From positions 62,001 through 126,000 of the forward strand of contig CATMVA010000006.1 of the NCBI GenBank assembly GCA_950075865.1: a stretch of DNA of 64,000 nucleotides. The letters are read 5' to 3'. This DNA is from an uncultured Oscillospiraceae bacterium (GTDB lineage: Bacteria > Bacillota > Clostridia > Oscillospirales > Oscillospiraceae). The stretch's first letter is position 1; the number at the start of each line of letters is the position of its first letter. Shown here piece by piece: positions 15,687-24,087 of the stretch. A program made the translations under genes and the position numbers. The notes under the pieces are model-generated. The model was given only the letters and a program-made list of their open reading frames with translations. It was not told the origin of the DNA and did not search any database.

Positions 15687-16493
15687 GTGGCCAACTATCA
15701 CTTTGAGGCGAAGGTCATCCAACGGAGCAAGGGTATGTCTATCACTGATCGTGTGGCCTATATCACTGCTCAAAAGCTGGTTGATGCCTATACTGGTCGT
15801 ACTTACGACCGAAGATCTCATAATGGTTCAGTCCCACATTTTGAGATCGCATTGCCCCCTGACGCCCCAAGCGAGTACAGAGATGTGCAATGTTTACTGG
15901 ACGCTCTAAACGCCAGCGAAAAGCGCAAGGATGCTCAGATGGGTCGATCCTATATCCTCTCTTTGCCCCTGGAGCTTTCGGGTGATCAGCAGCTTGACTT
16001 GGCTCGTGAATTTGTGAAGGAGAACTTCACACGAATAGGCCAATGTACCATCTGGGCTCTCCATCGAAATGAGCCCAACAGGCAAGAACGTGGCGATAAT
16101 CTTTTACCGGTTAAGGAGATCAGGGAAAACCCTCACCTCCATCTTATCGTTCCATTTAGGGCGGTAGACCAGGGCGGTTTTCAGCCGACAAAAGTTGCCA
16201 GCCAAGCAACCAACAACCCTCAGTATCTTGTATCTTTGAGGAAAGATTGGGCTGATCGCCAAAACGCTGCCTTCTCTCGGCTTGGCATGAATGTCAGGGT
16301 CTCTCATGAGTCTTTGGCAATGCAAGGCATAAAGCGTCAAGCAACCATTCCTATTGGCGCTGCATCACTTGCATTGGAGAGAAAAGGCATTAGAACCCAG
16401 CGGGGAGGCCAATATCGTAGTATCCAAAGGCTGAATGAGCGATTACGCTTACCTGAACACGACCGGGCCCACCGCTACGGGCCGAGCCATTAA
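15687..16493 (+). CDS. MobA/MobL-family relaxase
   Basis: The protein has 268 residues. The opening ANYHFEAKVIQRSKGMSITDRVAYI and the metal-binding ENPHLHLIVPFR (His150, His152, with His126 before it) identify a MobA/MobL (MOB-Q type) relaxase, which nicks one strand at the transfer origin. Many relatives are longer and carry a helicase or primase extension; this one is a minimal nuclease domain. The start is a GTG with GGAGG nine bases upstream. It follows the coupling protein and accessory gene in one operon. Confidence 0.88.
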   Translation: MANYHFEAKVIQRSKGMSITDRVAYITAQKLVDAYTGRTYDRRSHNGSVPHFEIALPPDAPSEYRDVQCLLDALNASEKRKDAQMGRSYILSLPLELSGDQQLDLAREFVKENFTRIGQCTIWALHRNEPNRQERGDNLLPVKEIRENPHLHLIVPFRAVDQGGFQPTKVASQATNNPQYLVSLRKDWADRQNAAFSRLGMNVRVSHESLAMQGIKRQATIPIGAASLALERKGIRTQRGGQYRSIQRLNERLRLPEHDRAHRYGPSH

Positions 16494-16601
16494 CCCACAT
16501 GTACGGAGGAATCGTTGAATTGCAGAAGGGATTGACAGTCAAGGTGTACCTGGTAGTTCAACTCTGGTAAGTTGCCCTACCATAACCAGATATTATTAAA
16601 A

Positions 16602-16638
16602 AAGTAGGCCTCGACACCATGTTGTCCGGCCTTCTTTT
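16602..16638 (+). terminator. Terminator before xis-int
   Basis: AAGTAGGCC and GGCCTTCTT form a nine-base arm with one mismatch around a 17-base spacer, followed by TTTT. It lies between the relaxase operon and the xis-int pair. The 166-bp gap also holds TTGACA near 16537 as a possible -35 box. Confidence 0.5.
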
Positions 16639-16659
16639 GAATCTGAAGGAGGAATCATT

Positions 16660-16971
16660 ATGACTGTTATTACACCGCCGACCAAGAAGCACCCCAAGGT
16701 GCTTGACGAAGCACAACGAACCTCTGTCCAAAAATCTTCCCCTTCCGCTCCGTATCAGCGTATCAAAGAAGCCTGCCGCTCAACTGGATTATCGGCTTAC
16801 TTTCTCCGCAAGGGTTGCCGGGACAACTCTGTTCCGCATGTTCGTAGTGGGAACACCTACTATATCAACGTCCCGGCTCTTCTTGAGCTTTTGTATAACA
16901 AAAGCCAGTCCGAACAGGAACCTGATTGCGAGGGCATTCGCCTTTGGGCACTGGTGGAGGAACACGATTGA
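16660..16971 (+). CDS. Excisionase-like DNA-binding protein
   Basis: The protein has 103 residues. The core YQRIKEACRSTGLSAYFLRK, followed by VPHVRSGNTYYINVPALLELL, is an excisionase-type winged helix. AAGGAGG precedes the ATG. The stop overlaps the integrase start (TGATG), so the two are translationally coupled. Such proteins bend the attachment site and tilt the integrase towards excision. Confidence 0.8.
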   Translation: MTVITPPTKKHPKVLDEAQRTSVQKSSPSAPYQRIKEACRSTGLSAYFLRKGCRDNSVPHVRSGNTYYINVPALLELLYNKSQSEQEPDCEGIRLWALVEEHD

Positions 16972-18182
16972 TGGCCGGTTGTATCACACGCTATGATCGG
17001 AATGGCCGCCGTTTCTATGAGTTCCAAGTCAGACGGGGTGGGGAACTGCCCCGTCTGACAAAGCGTTGGTATCCCCCTGAAAATTGGAGCGAAAAGGCCA
17101 TTGAGCGGGAACGCTTAAAGCAATTAGCGGAATTTGAACGGCAAGTAATGGCTGGTGAAATTATCAGTCGAGCCGAGAAAAAGGAGCAACGGCAAAAACT
17201 GGCCCTCATCCCAACGCTCAAAGAATACGGTGAATCCGTCTTTATGCCGGCCAAGACAATCACGATGTCGGAAAATTCCCGATATTCTTATCAGGGAGCC
17301 CTGGACAACTGGATTTATCCGGCTCTGGGGAAAATGAAAATTTCCGATGTAACCCAGCGTGACATTTCAGCTCTTCTGCTGTCTATGCAAAAGAAGAGGA
17401 AAGCTCAAGCCACCTGTGTTAAGGTCTATACGGTGCTAAAGGGGATTTTTAAGATGGCCTATATAAGCGATGTCATTTCTCAAAATCCCATGGAAAAAGT
17501 AGAGCGCCCAAAGCCCAGGAAAGATGAGATCAAACAAACAGAACCCGAATCATTTACGGTCGATGAGATGCGTAAGATCCTGAGCTGTTTGGCTGGCGAG
17601 CCGCTAAAATGGCAAGTTTATCTCCGCCTTATCATCGACACAGGACTACGCCGGGGCGAACTCTGCGCCCTTCGTTGGAAAGATGTGGATTTCGACCAGA
17701 ATACAATTTCTGTGGCCGGGAATCTATGCTATAACGCCCAAGCCGGCACCTACTTAGATACTCCCAAAAGCAGGCAGCTTCGAACTGTTGACGTCGACCC
17801 CGAGATCATGGCAATGCTTAAGACCCTTAAAGCAGAGCAAAAGAATATTTGCCCCTCCATTTGGGTCTTTACCCAAGGAGGCCACGCCGGAGATCCCAAG
17901 AAGCCCATGCATCCACAAACCCCCGGACGATATATGAGTAAGTTTGCGGCCAAGTATGGGATCAACCATCTTCACCCGCACAAGCTCCGCCATTCGTTTG
18001 CCTCGATTGCGATAACAAATGGCGCCGACATCGCCAGTATCAGTGAAAAGCTGGGACATGCAGATAAAAGCACTACCTTACGACTTTATACCCATGCCAG
18101 CCAAGAGAGTATGCGGCGGGCAAGCCAGGTGTTCCGAGATGTGCTGAAAGATGATGGGACAGAAGTATGTGCGCCAAAATAA
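16971..18182 (+). CDS. int: Tyrosine recombinase (integrase)
   Basis: The protein has 403 residues. An N-terminal arm-binding region is followed by a SAM-like core-binding domain (about 85-180) and a catalytic domain. All catalytic residues are visible: Arg227 (DTGLRRGELCALRW), His337 and Arg340 (HPHKLRHSFAS), His363 (KLGHADKSTT) and Tyr373 (LRLYTHAS). The ATG at 16971 is chosen over the earlier in-frame start because it overlaps the excisionase stop. It lies 150 bp from attR inside tRNA-Thr, which is therefore its likely target. Confidence 0.95.
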   Translation: MAGCITRYDRNGRRFYEFQVRRGGELPRLTKRWYPPENWSEKAIERERLKQLAEFERQVMAGEIISRAEKKEQRQKLALIPTLKEYGESVFMPAKTITMSENSRYSYQGALDNWIYPALGKMKISDVTQRDISALLLSMQKKRKAQATCVKVYTVLKGIFKMAYISDVISQNPMEKVERPKPRKDEIKQTEPESFTVDEMRKILSCLAGEPLKWQVYLRLIIDTGLRRGELCALRWKDVDFDQNTISVAGNLCYNAQAGTYLDTPKSRQLRTVDVDPEIMAMLKTLKAEQKNICPSIWVFTQGGHAGDPKKPMHPQTPGRYMSKFAAKYGINHLHPHKLRHSFASIAITNGADIASISEKLGHADKSTTLRLYTHASQESMRRASQVFRDVLKDDGTEVCAPK

Positions 18183-18185
18183 TAG

Positions 18186-18230
18186 AATGAGGCCGGAAAG
18201 GAAAAGCAACCCTTTTCGGCCTCATTTTAT
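18186..18230 (+). terminator. Integrase terminator
   Basis: A 16-bp stem beginning AATGAGGCCGGAAAGG with one G-T pair and a nine-base loop is followed by TTTTAT. It starts 4 bp after the integrase stop. A weaker hairpin ending in five T lies at 18304-18335. Confidence 0.85.
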
Positions 18231-18236
18231 TCCCCG

Positions 18237-18253
18237 TGGCGGTTTTTTGGCGG
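18237..18253. repeat. Subterminal repeat, right end of element
   Basis: TGGCGGTTTTTTGGCGG repeats the sequence at 1312-1328 in the same orientation, about 85 bp inside attR. It is a candidate integrase arm site. Confidence 0.55.
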
Positions 18254-18335
18254 TTTTTTCGATATCGCAACCAGCTTACTCACTTCGTCAAAGCAGAAAA
18301 AGGCCCCTCAAGCCTTGCGGCTCAAGGGGTTTTTC

Positions 18336-18411
<76 letters not shown>

Positions 18412-18437
18412 ATGTCGGACGCGATTGCGCCCAACGA

Positions 18438-18514
<77 letters not shown>

Positions 18515-18563
18515 ATCTACTCTGTCAGCTTTCAAATACCTTGTCCGCCGACAGAACAGATAG

Positions 18564-18592
18564 ATTATACTCTGTCATCCTCCTTTTGTCAA
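18564..18592 (-). promoter_or_regulatory. Consensus sigma-A promoter of the tRNA operon
   Basis: On the minus strand TTGACA and TATAAT are separated by exactly 17 bases, about 50 bp upstream of tRNA-Asp. Both hexamers match consensus completely. Confidence 0.9.
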
Positions 18593-18611
18593 TCCCCTTT
18601 TTATGGATTTT

Positions 18612-19469
18612 TCAAACAGGAATATCTTGTCGTTTTCCGAACAGCAGTTCTTCGATGATCACGGAAACACCGTCCTCATCGCAGGAAGGTGCAATTATGC
18701 TGGCCGCCCGCTTCACTTCGTCGCAGGCGTTTTCCATGGCCACGCCCACGCCGCAGGCAGAAATCATGCTCAGGTCATTGATGCCATCCCCGAAAGACAT
18801 GGTCTGCTCCATGGTGATCCCGGTGTGTCCGGCCAGAGCCCGGATAGCGTCCCCCTTGTTGGCTCCGGCGGCGTTGATCTCCACATTATTGACCACCGAG
18901 GAAGACACCTTGGTGCCCGGGAAGCGCGCTTCATAGGTCCGCAGTACCTCGTCCCGGATTGAGAGGTCTTTGGCAAAGAACTGAATCTTCTGGACGTCCT
19001 TCCCCTTTCGGCGGAGGAAATCCTTCAGCTCATCCACCGGCTCACGCAGAGTCCGTAGCATCCCGAGATAGTGGGCGTCGGGGGCGTACTCGGCCGCCCG
19101 CTCCTGCATGGACCGAGTCATCCAGCCCCAGTTGTCCTGGTAGCAGTCGTATATCACCGGCAGCGTGTCCAGGCTCTCCATAATGGAAATGGCCTGAACC
19201 AGGGGCAACTCGGCCCGGTAGATGACCTCCCCGGTCCGGATGTCCTGGACCTGGGCGCCATTGATGGTGATGGCGTAGTGGAGAAAAGGCAGGTCACGGA
19301 CGGCCTGGGGCATTCCGTCAAAAAAACGGCCCGTTGTAGGGACGATCTCGATACCGGCCTGGGCCGCCCGCTCCAGGGAGCGGAGATTCCGTTCCGTCAG
19401 CTCCTTATTGGAATTCAGCAGTGTTCCGTCCAGATCCAGGGCGATCAGTTTGATGTTCCGCATATCCAT
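18612..19469 (-). CDS. Cof-type HAD-superfamily phosphatase
   Basis: The protein has 285 residues. Motif I LDLDGTLLNSNKELT, motif II PTTGRF and motif III/IV AGANKGDAIRALAG...SFGDGINDLSM define the Cof/YbhA class with a C2-type cap. These hydrolyse sugar phosphates and other small phosphates in the cytoplasm. It closes the sugar-acid cluster, 37 bp after the hydroxyacid dehydrogenase, and may prevent build-up of phosphorylated intermediates. ATG at 19469 and GTG at 19475 are both possible starts. A small hairpin lies between AGGAGG and the start. Confidence 0.85.
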   Translation of the reverse strand: MDMRNIKLIALDLDGTLLNSNKELTERNLRSLERAAQAGIEIVPTTGRFFDGMPQAVRDLPFLHYAITINGAQVQDIRTGEVIYRAELPLVQAISIMESLDTLPVIYDCYQDNWGWMTRSMQERAAEYAPDAHYLGMLRTLREPVDELKDFLRRKGKDVQKIQFFAKDLSIRDEVLRTYEARFPGTKVSSSVVNNVEINAAGANKGDAIRALAGHTGITMEQTMSFGDGINDLSMISACGVGVAMENACDEVKRAASIIAPSCDEDGVSVIIEELLFGKRQDIPV

Positions 19470-19512
19470 TGCCACAGCCTTTGGCTGTGCCCTCCTATCC
19501 TGTCAGAATGTG

Positions 19513-20484
19513 TTACCGCTTGTCCGGTGATTTTTTCACCGCACCCACCGCAAAGCGGCACTCATTCCCGCCCAGCAGGTCCAGCAGGTTCTCCACCGCC
19601 ATGCGGGCCATATTGTCCGACGCTTCCTTGGTGTGAGCACCGGTATGGGGGGTGGCGATTACGTTGGGAAGCCGGAACAGGGGGCTGTCTCCCGGAGGCT
19701 CGGTCTCGAAAGCATCCACGCCCAGGCCAGCGATCTTTCCGCTCTCCATGGCCCGGCAAACTGCCTCCTCGTCCAGGAGCCCCCCCCGAGAGCAGTTCAG
19801 GAGAATGACTCCGTTTTTCATCCATTGTATCGTCTGTTCGTTCACGATATGTCGCGTGGAATCCAGTAGGGGCAGGTGGAGGCTGATGAAATCGGCCCTG
19901 GAGACCGCCTCCTGATAGCTGACGCTTTCGATGCCGTTCTGCTCACAATAGCTCAGGTCGATGTAGGGATCGTAGGCGATCACCTTCATACAAAGGCCCC
20001 CGGCGCACCTGGCCACCACCTTCCCGATGGCACCCAGGCCGATGATGGCCAGGGTCTTGCCATAGAGTTCAATGCCGGTGGAGTGCTTCCACCCGCCGTT
20101 TTTCGTGCTGGCGTCCAGCTCGGGGATATGCCGGGCCAGGGACATCATCATGGCAAAGCTCAGCTCGCCCACAGCCTCAGCGTTGGCACCGGGGGTCACC
20201 GCCACGGGAACGCCCAGGGCATCGGCCGCTTTCACGTCCACCCGGTCATAGCCCACACCGTACCGGGAGATGGCCTTCAGCCCGGGGCAGCTTTTCAGTA
20301 CCTTTTCCGTCACATAGTCCAGTCCCGCCAGATACCCGTCGCAGCCGGCCAGAAGGTCGATCAGCGTATCCTCCTGCAGGGGCTTTCCCGTCGGGTTGAA
20401 CACCAGCTCGTCCGCGGCTTTTGCCAGCTCGTTCAGCCTAGGATCCCCCGGCTTCATGGATGTGGGTGTGATCAAAATTTTCAT
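19513..20484 (-). CDS. D-isomer-specific 2-hydroxyacid dehydrogenase
   Basis: The protein has 323 residues. The NAD-binding fold is marked by AIIGLGAIGKVVA. The catalytic set is visible: Arg in LLNCSRGGLLDEEAV, Glu in DAFETEPP and His in NVIATPHTGAHTKEA. The family reduces 2-keto acids or oxidises D-2-hydroxyacids with NAD(P). In this cluster it could act on glyoxylate, hydroxypyruvate or a 2-keto sugar acid. Its start overlaps the FGGY kinase stop by 4 bp, so it is translated with that gene. Confidence 0.88.
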   Translation of the reverse strand: MKILITPTSMKPGDPRLNELAKAADELVFNPTGKPLQEDTLIDLLAGCDGYLAGLDYVTEKVLKSCPGLKAISRYGVGYDRVDVKAADALGVPVAVTPGANAEAVGELSFAMMMSLARHIPELDASTKNGGWKHSTGIELYGKTLAIIGLGAIGKVVARCAGGLCMKVIAYDPYIDLSYCEQNGIESVSYQEAVSRADFISLHLPLLDSTRHIVNEQTIQWMKNGVILLNCSRGGLLDEEAVCRAMESGKIAGLGVDAFETEPPGDSPLFRLPNVIATPHTGAHTKEASDNMARMAVENLLDLLGGNECRFAVGAVKKSPDKR

Positions 20485-21911
20485 ACTTCCCTCTCCCCGC
20501 TTTTTTGATAGGCGTCAAGATATCTCTCATATTGCCGTTCGTAATAGGCATACCTCTGACTGTCCGGACGGATCCTGACCGCTTTGTCATAATCGGCCCT
20601 GAAATCGCCCATCTTTTCCAGGGCGCCGGCCGTATAGAGGGCAAGGGCCACCGCCCCCATGGCCGAGGCGTCCGGGCAATCCATCACCAGCATCTCCCGC
20701 TGGAAAATATCAGCGGCCATCTGGGTCCACACCGCCGAATTGGAGATACCACCCGACAGCAGGATCTCCTCCGGTTCCCGGTTTTCCGCGCTGAGGATCC
20801 GGTAACATTGGAGCATATTCATCAGGATACCCACCTGGACAGCCTTGTAGAGGTCGGCCGGCGTATGGCCTCCGTCCACCTCCAGAAACCCGCCCCGGCG
20901 TTCGCTGTGCCAACCTGGGCAGCGTTCACTGAACAGGAAGGGTAGAAAGACCGGGAGCTCCCGCTCCTCCTCCGTGCCCTGCTCCAGCTCAGCAAAGGAG
21001 ACCCGGTCGCCCAGCAGGACCTTTCGGAACCAGTCAATGCAGTTGCAGGCTCCCGAGATGGCCGCGCCGGAGATATAGCCCTCCACCCCCAGGTAGCACC
21101 ACAGACCCCGGTTTTCCGGCAGGATGGGTCTGTCGGCCACCAGGCGCATGGCGCCGCTGGTCCCCACCGACATGGTCATGACCCCTGGCCGGTGGGCAAA
21201 GTTGCCCAGCTGGTTCAGAGCCCCGTCAGCGTGGGCGGGCACCACGGGGATCCCTTCACGGAGACCCAGCAGGGCGGCCCCCTCCCTACTCAATGGGGCC
21301 ACGTCTCGATAGCCGCACAGTTGGCCCAGCTGGTCCTTCCGGATGCCGAAATAGTTGAGGATGAACTCGTCGTACTCCAGGCTGTCCAGGTTGATGAGGC
21401 CGCTGCCACTCTGGGTACACCGGCTCTCCCGAAACTGACCGGTCAGACGATAGAAATGATAGGCCCCCTGAGTCATAAAGCGGTGTTTTTCCATATCCAT
21501 TCCCCGGTCCCGCAGATAGCTGAGAATATGGCGGGGATAGGTGTTATGGGGCATACAGCCGGTCCGGCGATAGAAGATGTCGGTTAGGGCCCCATCTCTC
21601 TGGATCTGGGCCGCATAAGACGCCGTGCCCAGGAAATCCCAGGAGTAGGTGGGGGAGGCCGGCTTCCACTCCCGGTCCACAGCGCACAGGCCGTGCCAAG
21701 TCCCGCAGAGGGCAATGGCTGCGATGTCCCGGCCCTGGGCCAGCTTCCGGGCGAGCTCCATGGTCAGACGGAACACCCCTTCCGTGTCGGTCGTCCCGCT
21801 CCGGTGGAGCGTTCCGTAGGACTTCCGGGCCGAGGTCACCGCCCTGGTCTCAGCATCATAAAGAAAGGCCTTGGCCGAGCTTGTACTGGATTCGATGGCC
21901 AGAACCTGCAT
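20481..21911 (-). CDS. FGGY-family carbohydrate kinase (gluconokinase/xylulokinase-like)
   Basis: The protein has 476 residues with the two-domain actin-like FGGY fold: AIESSTSSAKAFLYD near the N-terminus, GTSGAMRL in the phosphate loop, and EEILLSGGISNSAVWTQMAA plus ASAMGAVALAL towards the C-terminus. These kinases phosphorylate pentuloses, glycerol or aldonates. With a 6-phosphogluconate dehydrogenase and KDPG aldolase next door, gluconate or a related aldonate is the most likely substrate (inference). It starts 2 bp after the aldolase stop. Confidence 0.85.
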   Translation of the reverse strand: MQVLAIESSTSSAKAFLYDAETRAVTSARKSYGTLHRSGTTDTEGVFRLTMELARKLAQGRDIAAIALCGTWHGLCAVDREWKPASPTYSWDFLGTASYAAQIQRDGALTDIFYRRTGCMPHNTYPRHILSYLRDRGMDMEKHRFMTQGAYHFYRLTGQFRESRCTQSGSGLINLDSLEYDEFILNYFGIRKDQLGQLCGYRDVAPLSREGAALLGLREGIPVVPAHADGALNQLGNFAHRPGVMTMSVGTSGAMRLVADRPILPENRGLWCYLGVEGYISGAAISGACNCIDWFRKVLLGDRVSFAELEQGTEEERELPVFLPFLFSERCPGWHSERRGGFLEVDGGHTPADLYKAVQVGILMNMLQCYRILSAENREPEEILLSGGISNSAVWTQMAADIFQREMLVMDCPDASAMGAVALALYTAGALEKMGDFRADYDKAVRIRPDSQRYAYYERQYERYLDAYQKSGEREV

Positions 21912-21913
21912 GA

Positions 21914-22552
21914 TTATACTCCTTTGACCAGATCCACCGCCTCGGCGGTCAGGCGGGTGATCTCCTTGAAGTTCCCCTCCCGGATCAGGGTGTCCTTGAC
22001 CATCCAGCTGCCGCCGCAGGCGATCACGCGGGGATCCTTCAGATACTCGCAGATGTTGGCGGCGCTTACACCACCGGTGGGCATGAAGCGGACTTGGGGA
22101 AATGGCCCGGCCAGGGCTTTGATGGTCGGAAGCCCGCCGTACTGGGCTGCCGGGAAAAACTTAAGGATCGTCATGCCGTAGGAGATCGCCTTCATGATCT
22201 CACCGGGAGTGCAGACCCCCGGCAGAAGCGGGACCTTATGCTCCGCCGCCCATTGGGCCAGCTCGTCGCTGATACCGGGGGACACCAGGAAGCCGGCGCC
22301 CGCACGGACTGCCTGTTCCGCTTGATTTGTGCTGATCACGGTTCCTGCTCCCACCAGCATATTGGGAAATTCCCGGGACATTTGGCGGATAGACTCCTCA
22401 GCCGCCTCAGTGCGGAAGGTGACCTCAGCCACGGGAAGTCCGCCCTCAATCAGAGCCCGTCCCAAGGGAAGGGCATCCTCCACCCGGTCCAGCTTCACCA
22501 CCGGAACCAGCCTGGCCGCCTCCAGATGAGCCATCAGTTCATTGTAATCCAT
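21914..22552 (-). CDS. eda: KDPG/KHG aldolase
   Basis: The protein has 212 residues, the family's usual length. The catalytic Glu is in VAEVTFRTEAAEES, GAGTV lies near 68, the Schiff-base Lys is in MTILKFFPAAQ, and the phosphate-binding FMPTGGVS follows. It cleaves 2-keto-3-deoxy-6-phosphogluconate to pyruvate and glyceraldehyde-3-phosphate, or the related 4-hydroxy-2-ketoglutarate. With the PfkB kinase it forms the lower half of an Entner-Doudoroff-type route. It is separated by 67 bp from the upstream gnd gene. Confidence 0.92.
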   Translation of the reverse strand: MDYNELMAHLEAARLVPVVKLDRVEDALPLGRALIEGGLPVAEVTFRTEAAEESIRQMSREFPNMLVGAGTVISTNQAEQAVRAGAGFLVSPGISDELAQWAAEHKVPLLPGVCTPGEIMKAISYGMTILKFFPAAQYGGLPTIKALAGPFPQVRFMPTGGVSAANICEYLKDPRVIACGGSWMVKDTLIREGNFKEITRLTAEAVDLVKGV

Positions 22553-22619
22553 ATTTTTCTCCCTCCTGTTGATGGACGCTCAGAAATGCGATTCCAAACG
22601 GGACCGCATTTCTGAATTT

Positions 22620-24071
22620 TTATGCGTTATAGGTAGACGCTGCCGTATCGCCGCCGTGGCCGGTCCAGTTGGTGTGGAAGAACTGGCCCCGGGGCATATC
22701 CAGACGCTCGTAGGTATGGGCGCCGAAATAGTCCCGCTGGGCCTGGAGCAGATTGGCGGGCAGACGTTCGGTGGTATAGCCGTCAAAGTAAGACAAGGCG
22801 GCGGTCATAGCCGGGGCAGGCACGCCGTACTCCAGAGCAGTGGCAGCTACCTTCCGCCAAGCGGGAAGCAGCCGCTCGATGGTCCCCTTGAAGTAGTCGT
22901 CCATCAGCAGGTTACTCAGCTGGGGATCTTTGTCATATGCCTCCTTGATCTTACCCAGGAACACGCTGCGGATAATGCACCCACCCCGCCACATCAGGGC
23001 AATCCCGCCGTAGTTCAGATTCCAGCCGTAGTGCTGGGCAGCGGTACGCATCAAAGTGTAGCCCTGGGCATAGGAAATGATTTTAGCGGCATACAGCGCC
23101 TGACGGATAGCCTCAATAAAAGTCTCTTTGTCTCCGGTATAGATCGGGATCTGGCGGGCGTAGGCCCTGCTGGCCTCCACCCGGTCCTCCTTCATGGCCG
23201 AAAGGCAGCGGGCAAACACCGCCTCGCCGATCAAAGTCAGGGGGACACCCTCTTCCAGAGCGGCGATCCCGGTCCATTTACCGGTACCCTTCTGGCCGGC
23301 CGTATCCAGGATCTTCTCCACGATGGGTTCCCCGTCGGTGTCCTTATAGGCCAGAATATCCCGGGTGATCTCGATCAGGTAGGAGTCCAGTTCGGTCTCA
23401 TTCCACTGTTTGAATACCTCGTGCATTTCATCGTCCGACATCTTGAGCAGGGTCTTCATCAACTGATACGCCTCGCAGATCAGCTGCATGTCGCCGTACT
23501 CGATGCCGTTGTGGACCATTTTGACGAAATGACCCGCGCCGTTCTCGCCCACCCAGTCGCAGCAGGGGGAGCCGTCCTCCACCTTGGCGCAGACAGCCTG
23601 CAGGATGGGCTTCACGTGCTCCCAGGCAGCGGGACTGCCACCCGGCATCAGGCTGGGGCCCTTCAGGGCGCCCTCCTCGCCGCCGGACACGCCGGTGCCG
23701 ATATACAGAAGCCCCTTGGACTCCACATATTCGGTACGGCGGATGGTATCCGGGAAGTGGGAGTTACCGCCATCGATGATGATGTCACCGGGCTCCAGAA
23801 TCCCCAACAACTGCTCGATCATGGCATCCACCGACGTGCCGGCCTTGATCATCATAAAGACTTTACGGGGTTTTTCCAGGTTCTCGGCCAGCTCAGTCAG
23901 AGAATGACAGCCGATTATGTTCTTGCCGGCAGCCCGGCCCTGTACGAAGGCGTCCACCTTCTCCGTGGTCCGGTTATAAACAGCCACGGTAAAGCCTTTC
24001 GACTCCATATTCATGACCAGGTTTTCACCCATGACTGCCAAACCGATCAGGCCAATATCCGCTTTTTTCAT
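22620..24071 (-). CDS. gnd: 6-phosphogluconate dehydrogenase, decarboxylating
   Basis: The protein has 483 residues. Start at 24071 (MKKADIGLIGLAVMGENL) is set by GGAGAGGAA; the longer open frame upstream is not supported. NADP-binding GLAVMG, IIDGGNSHFPDT, the substrate site GVSGGEEGALKGPSLMPGG with catalytic Lys in HFVKMVHNGIEY, and the C-terminal dimer arm are all present. It oxidises 6-phosphogluconate to ribulose-5-phosphate and CO2. Its presence beside KDPG aldolase means the cluster can route the sugar acid by either the pentose-phosphate or the Entner-Doudoroff branch. Confidence 0.95.
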   Translation of the reverse strand: MKKADIGLIGLAVMGENLVMNMESKGFTVAVYNRTTEKVDAFVQGRAAGKNIIGCHSLTELAENLEKPRKVFMMIKAGTSVDAMIEQLLGILEPGDIIIDGGNSHFPDTIRRTEYVESKGLLYIGTGVSGGEEGALKGPSLMPGGSPAAWEHVKPILQAVCAKVEDGSPCCDWVGENGAGHFVKMVHNGIEYGDMQLICEAYQLMKTLLKMSDDEMHEVFKQWNETELDSYLIEITRDILAYKDTDGEPIVEKILDTAGQKGTGKWTGIAALEEGVPLTLIGEAVFARCLSAMKEDRVEASRAYARQIPIYTGDKETFIEAIRQALYAAKIISYAQGYTLMRTAAQHYGWNLNYGGIALMWRGGCIIRSVFLGKIKEAYDKDPQLSNLLMDDYFKGTIERLLPAWRKVAATALEYGVPAPAMTAALSYFDGYTTERLPANLLQAQRDYFGAHTYERLDMPRGQFFHTNWTGHGGDTAASTYNA

Positions 24072-24087
24072 GTTCCTCTCTCCTTTC

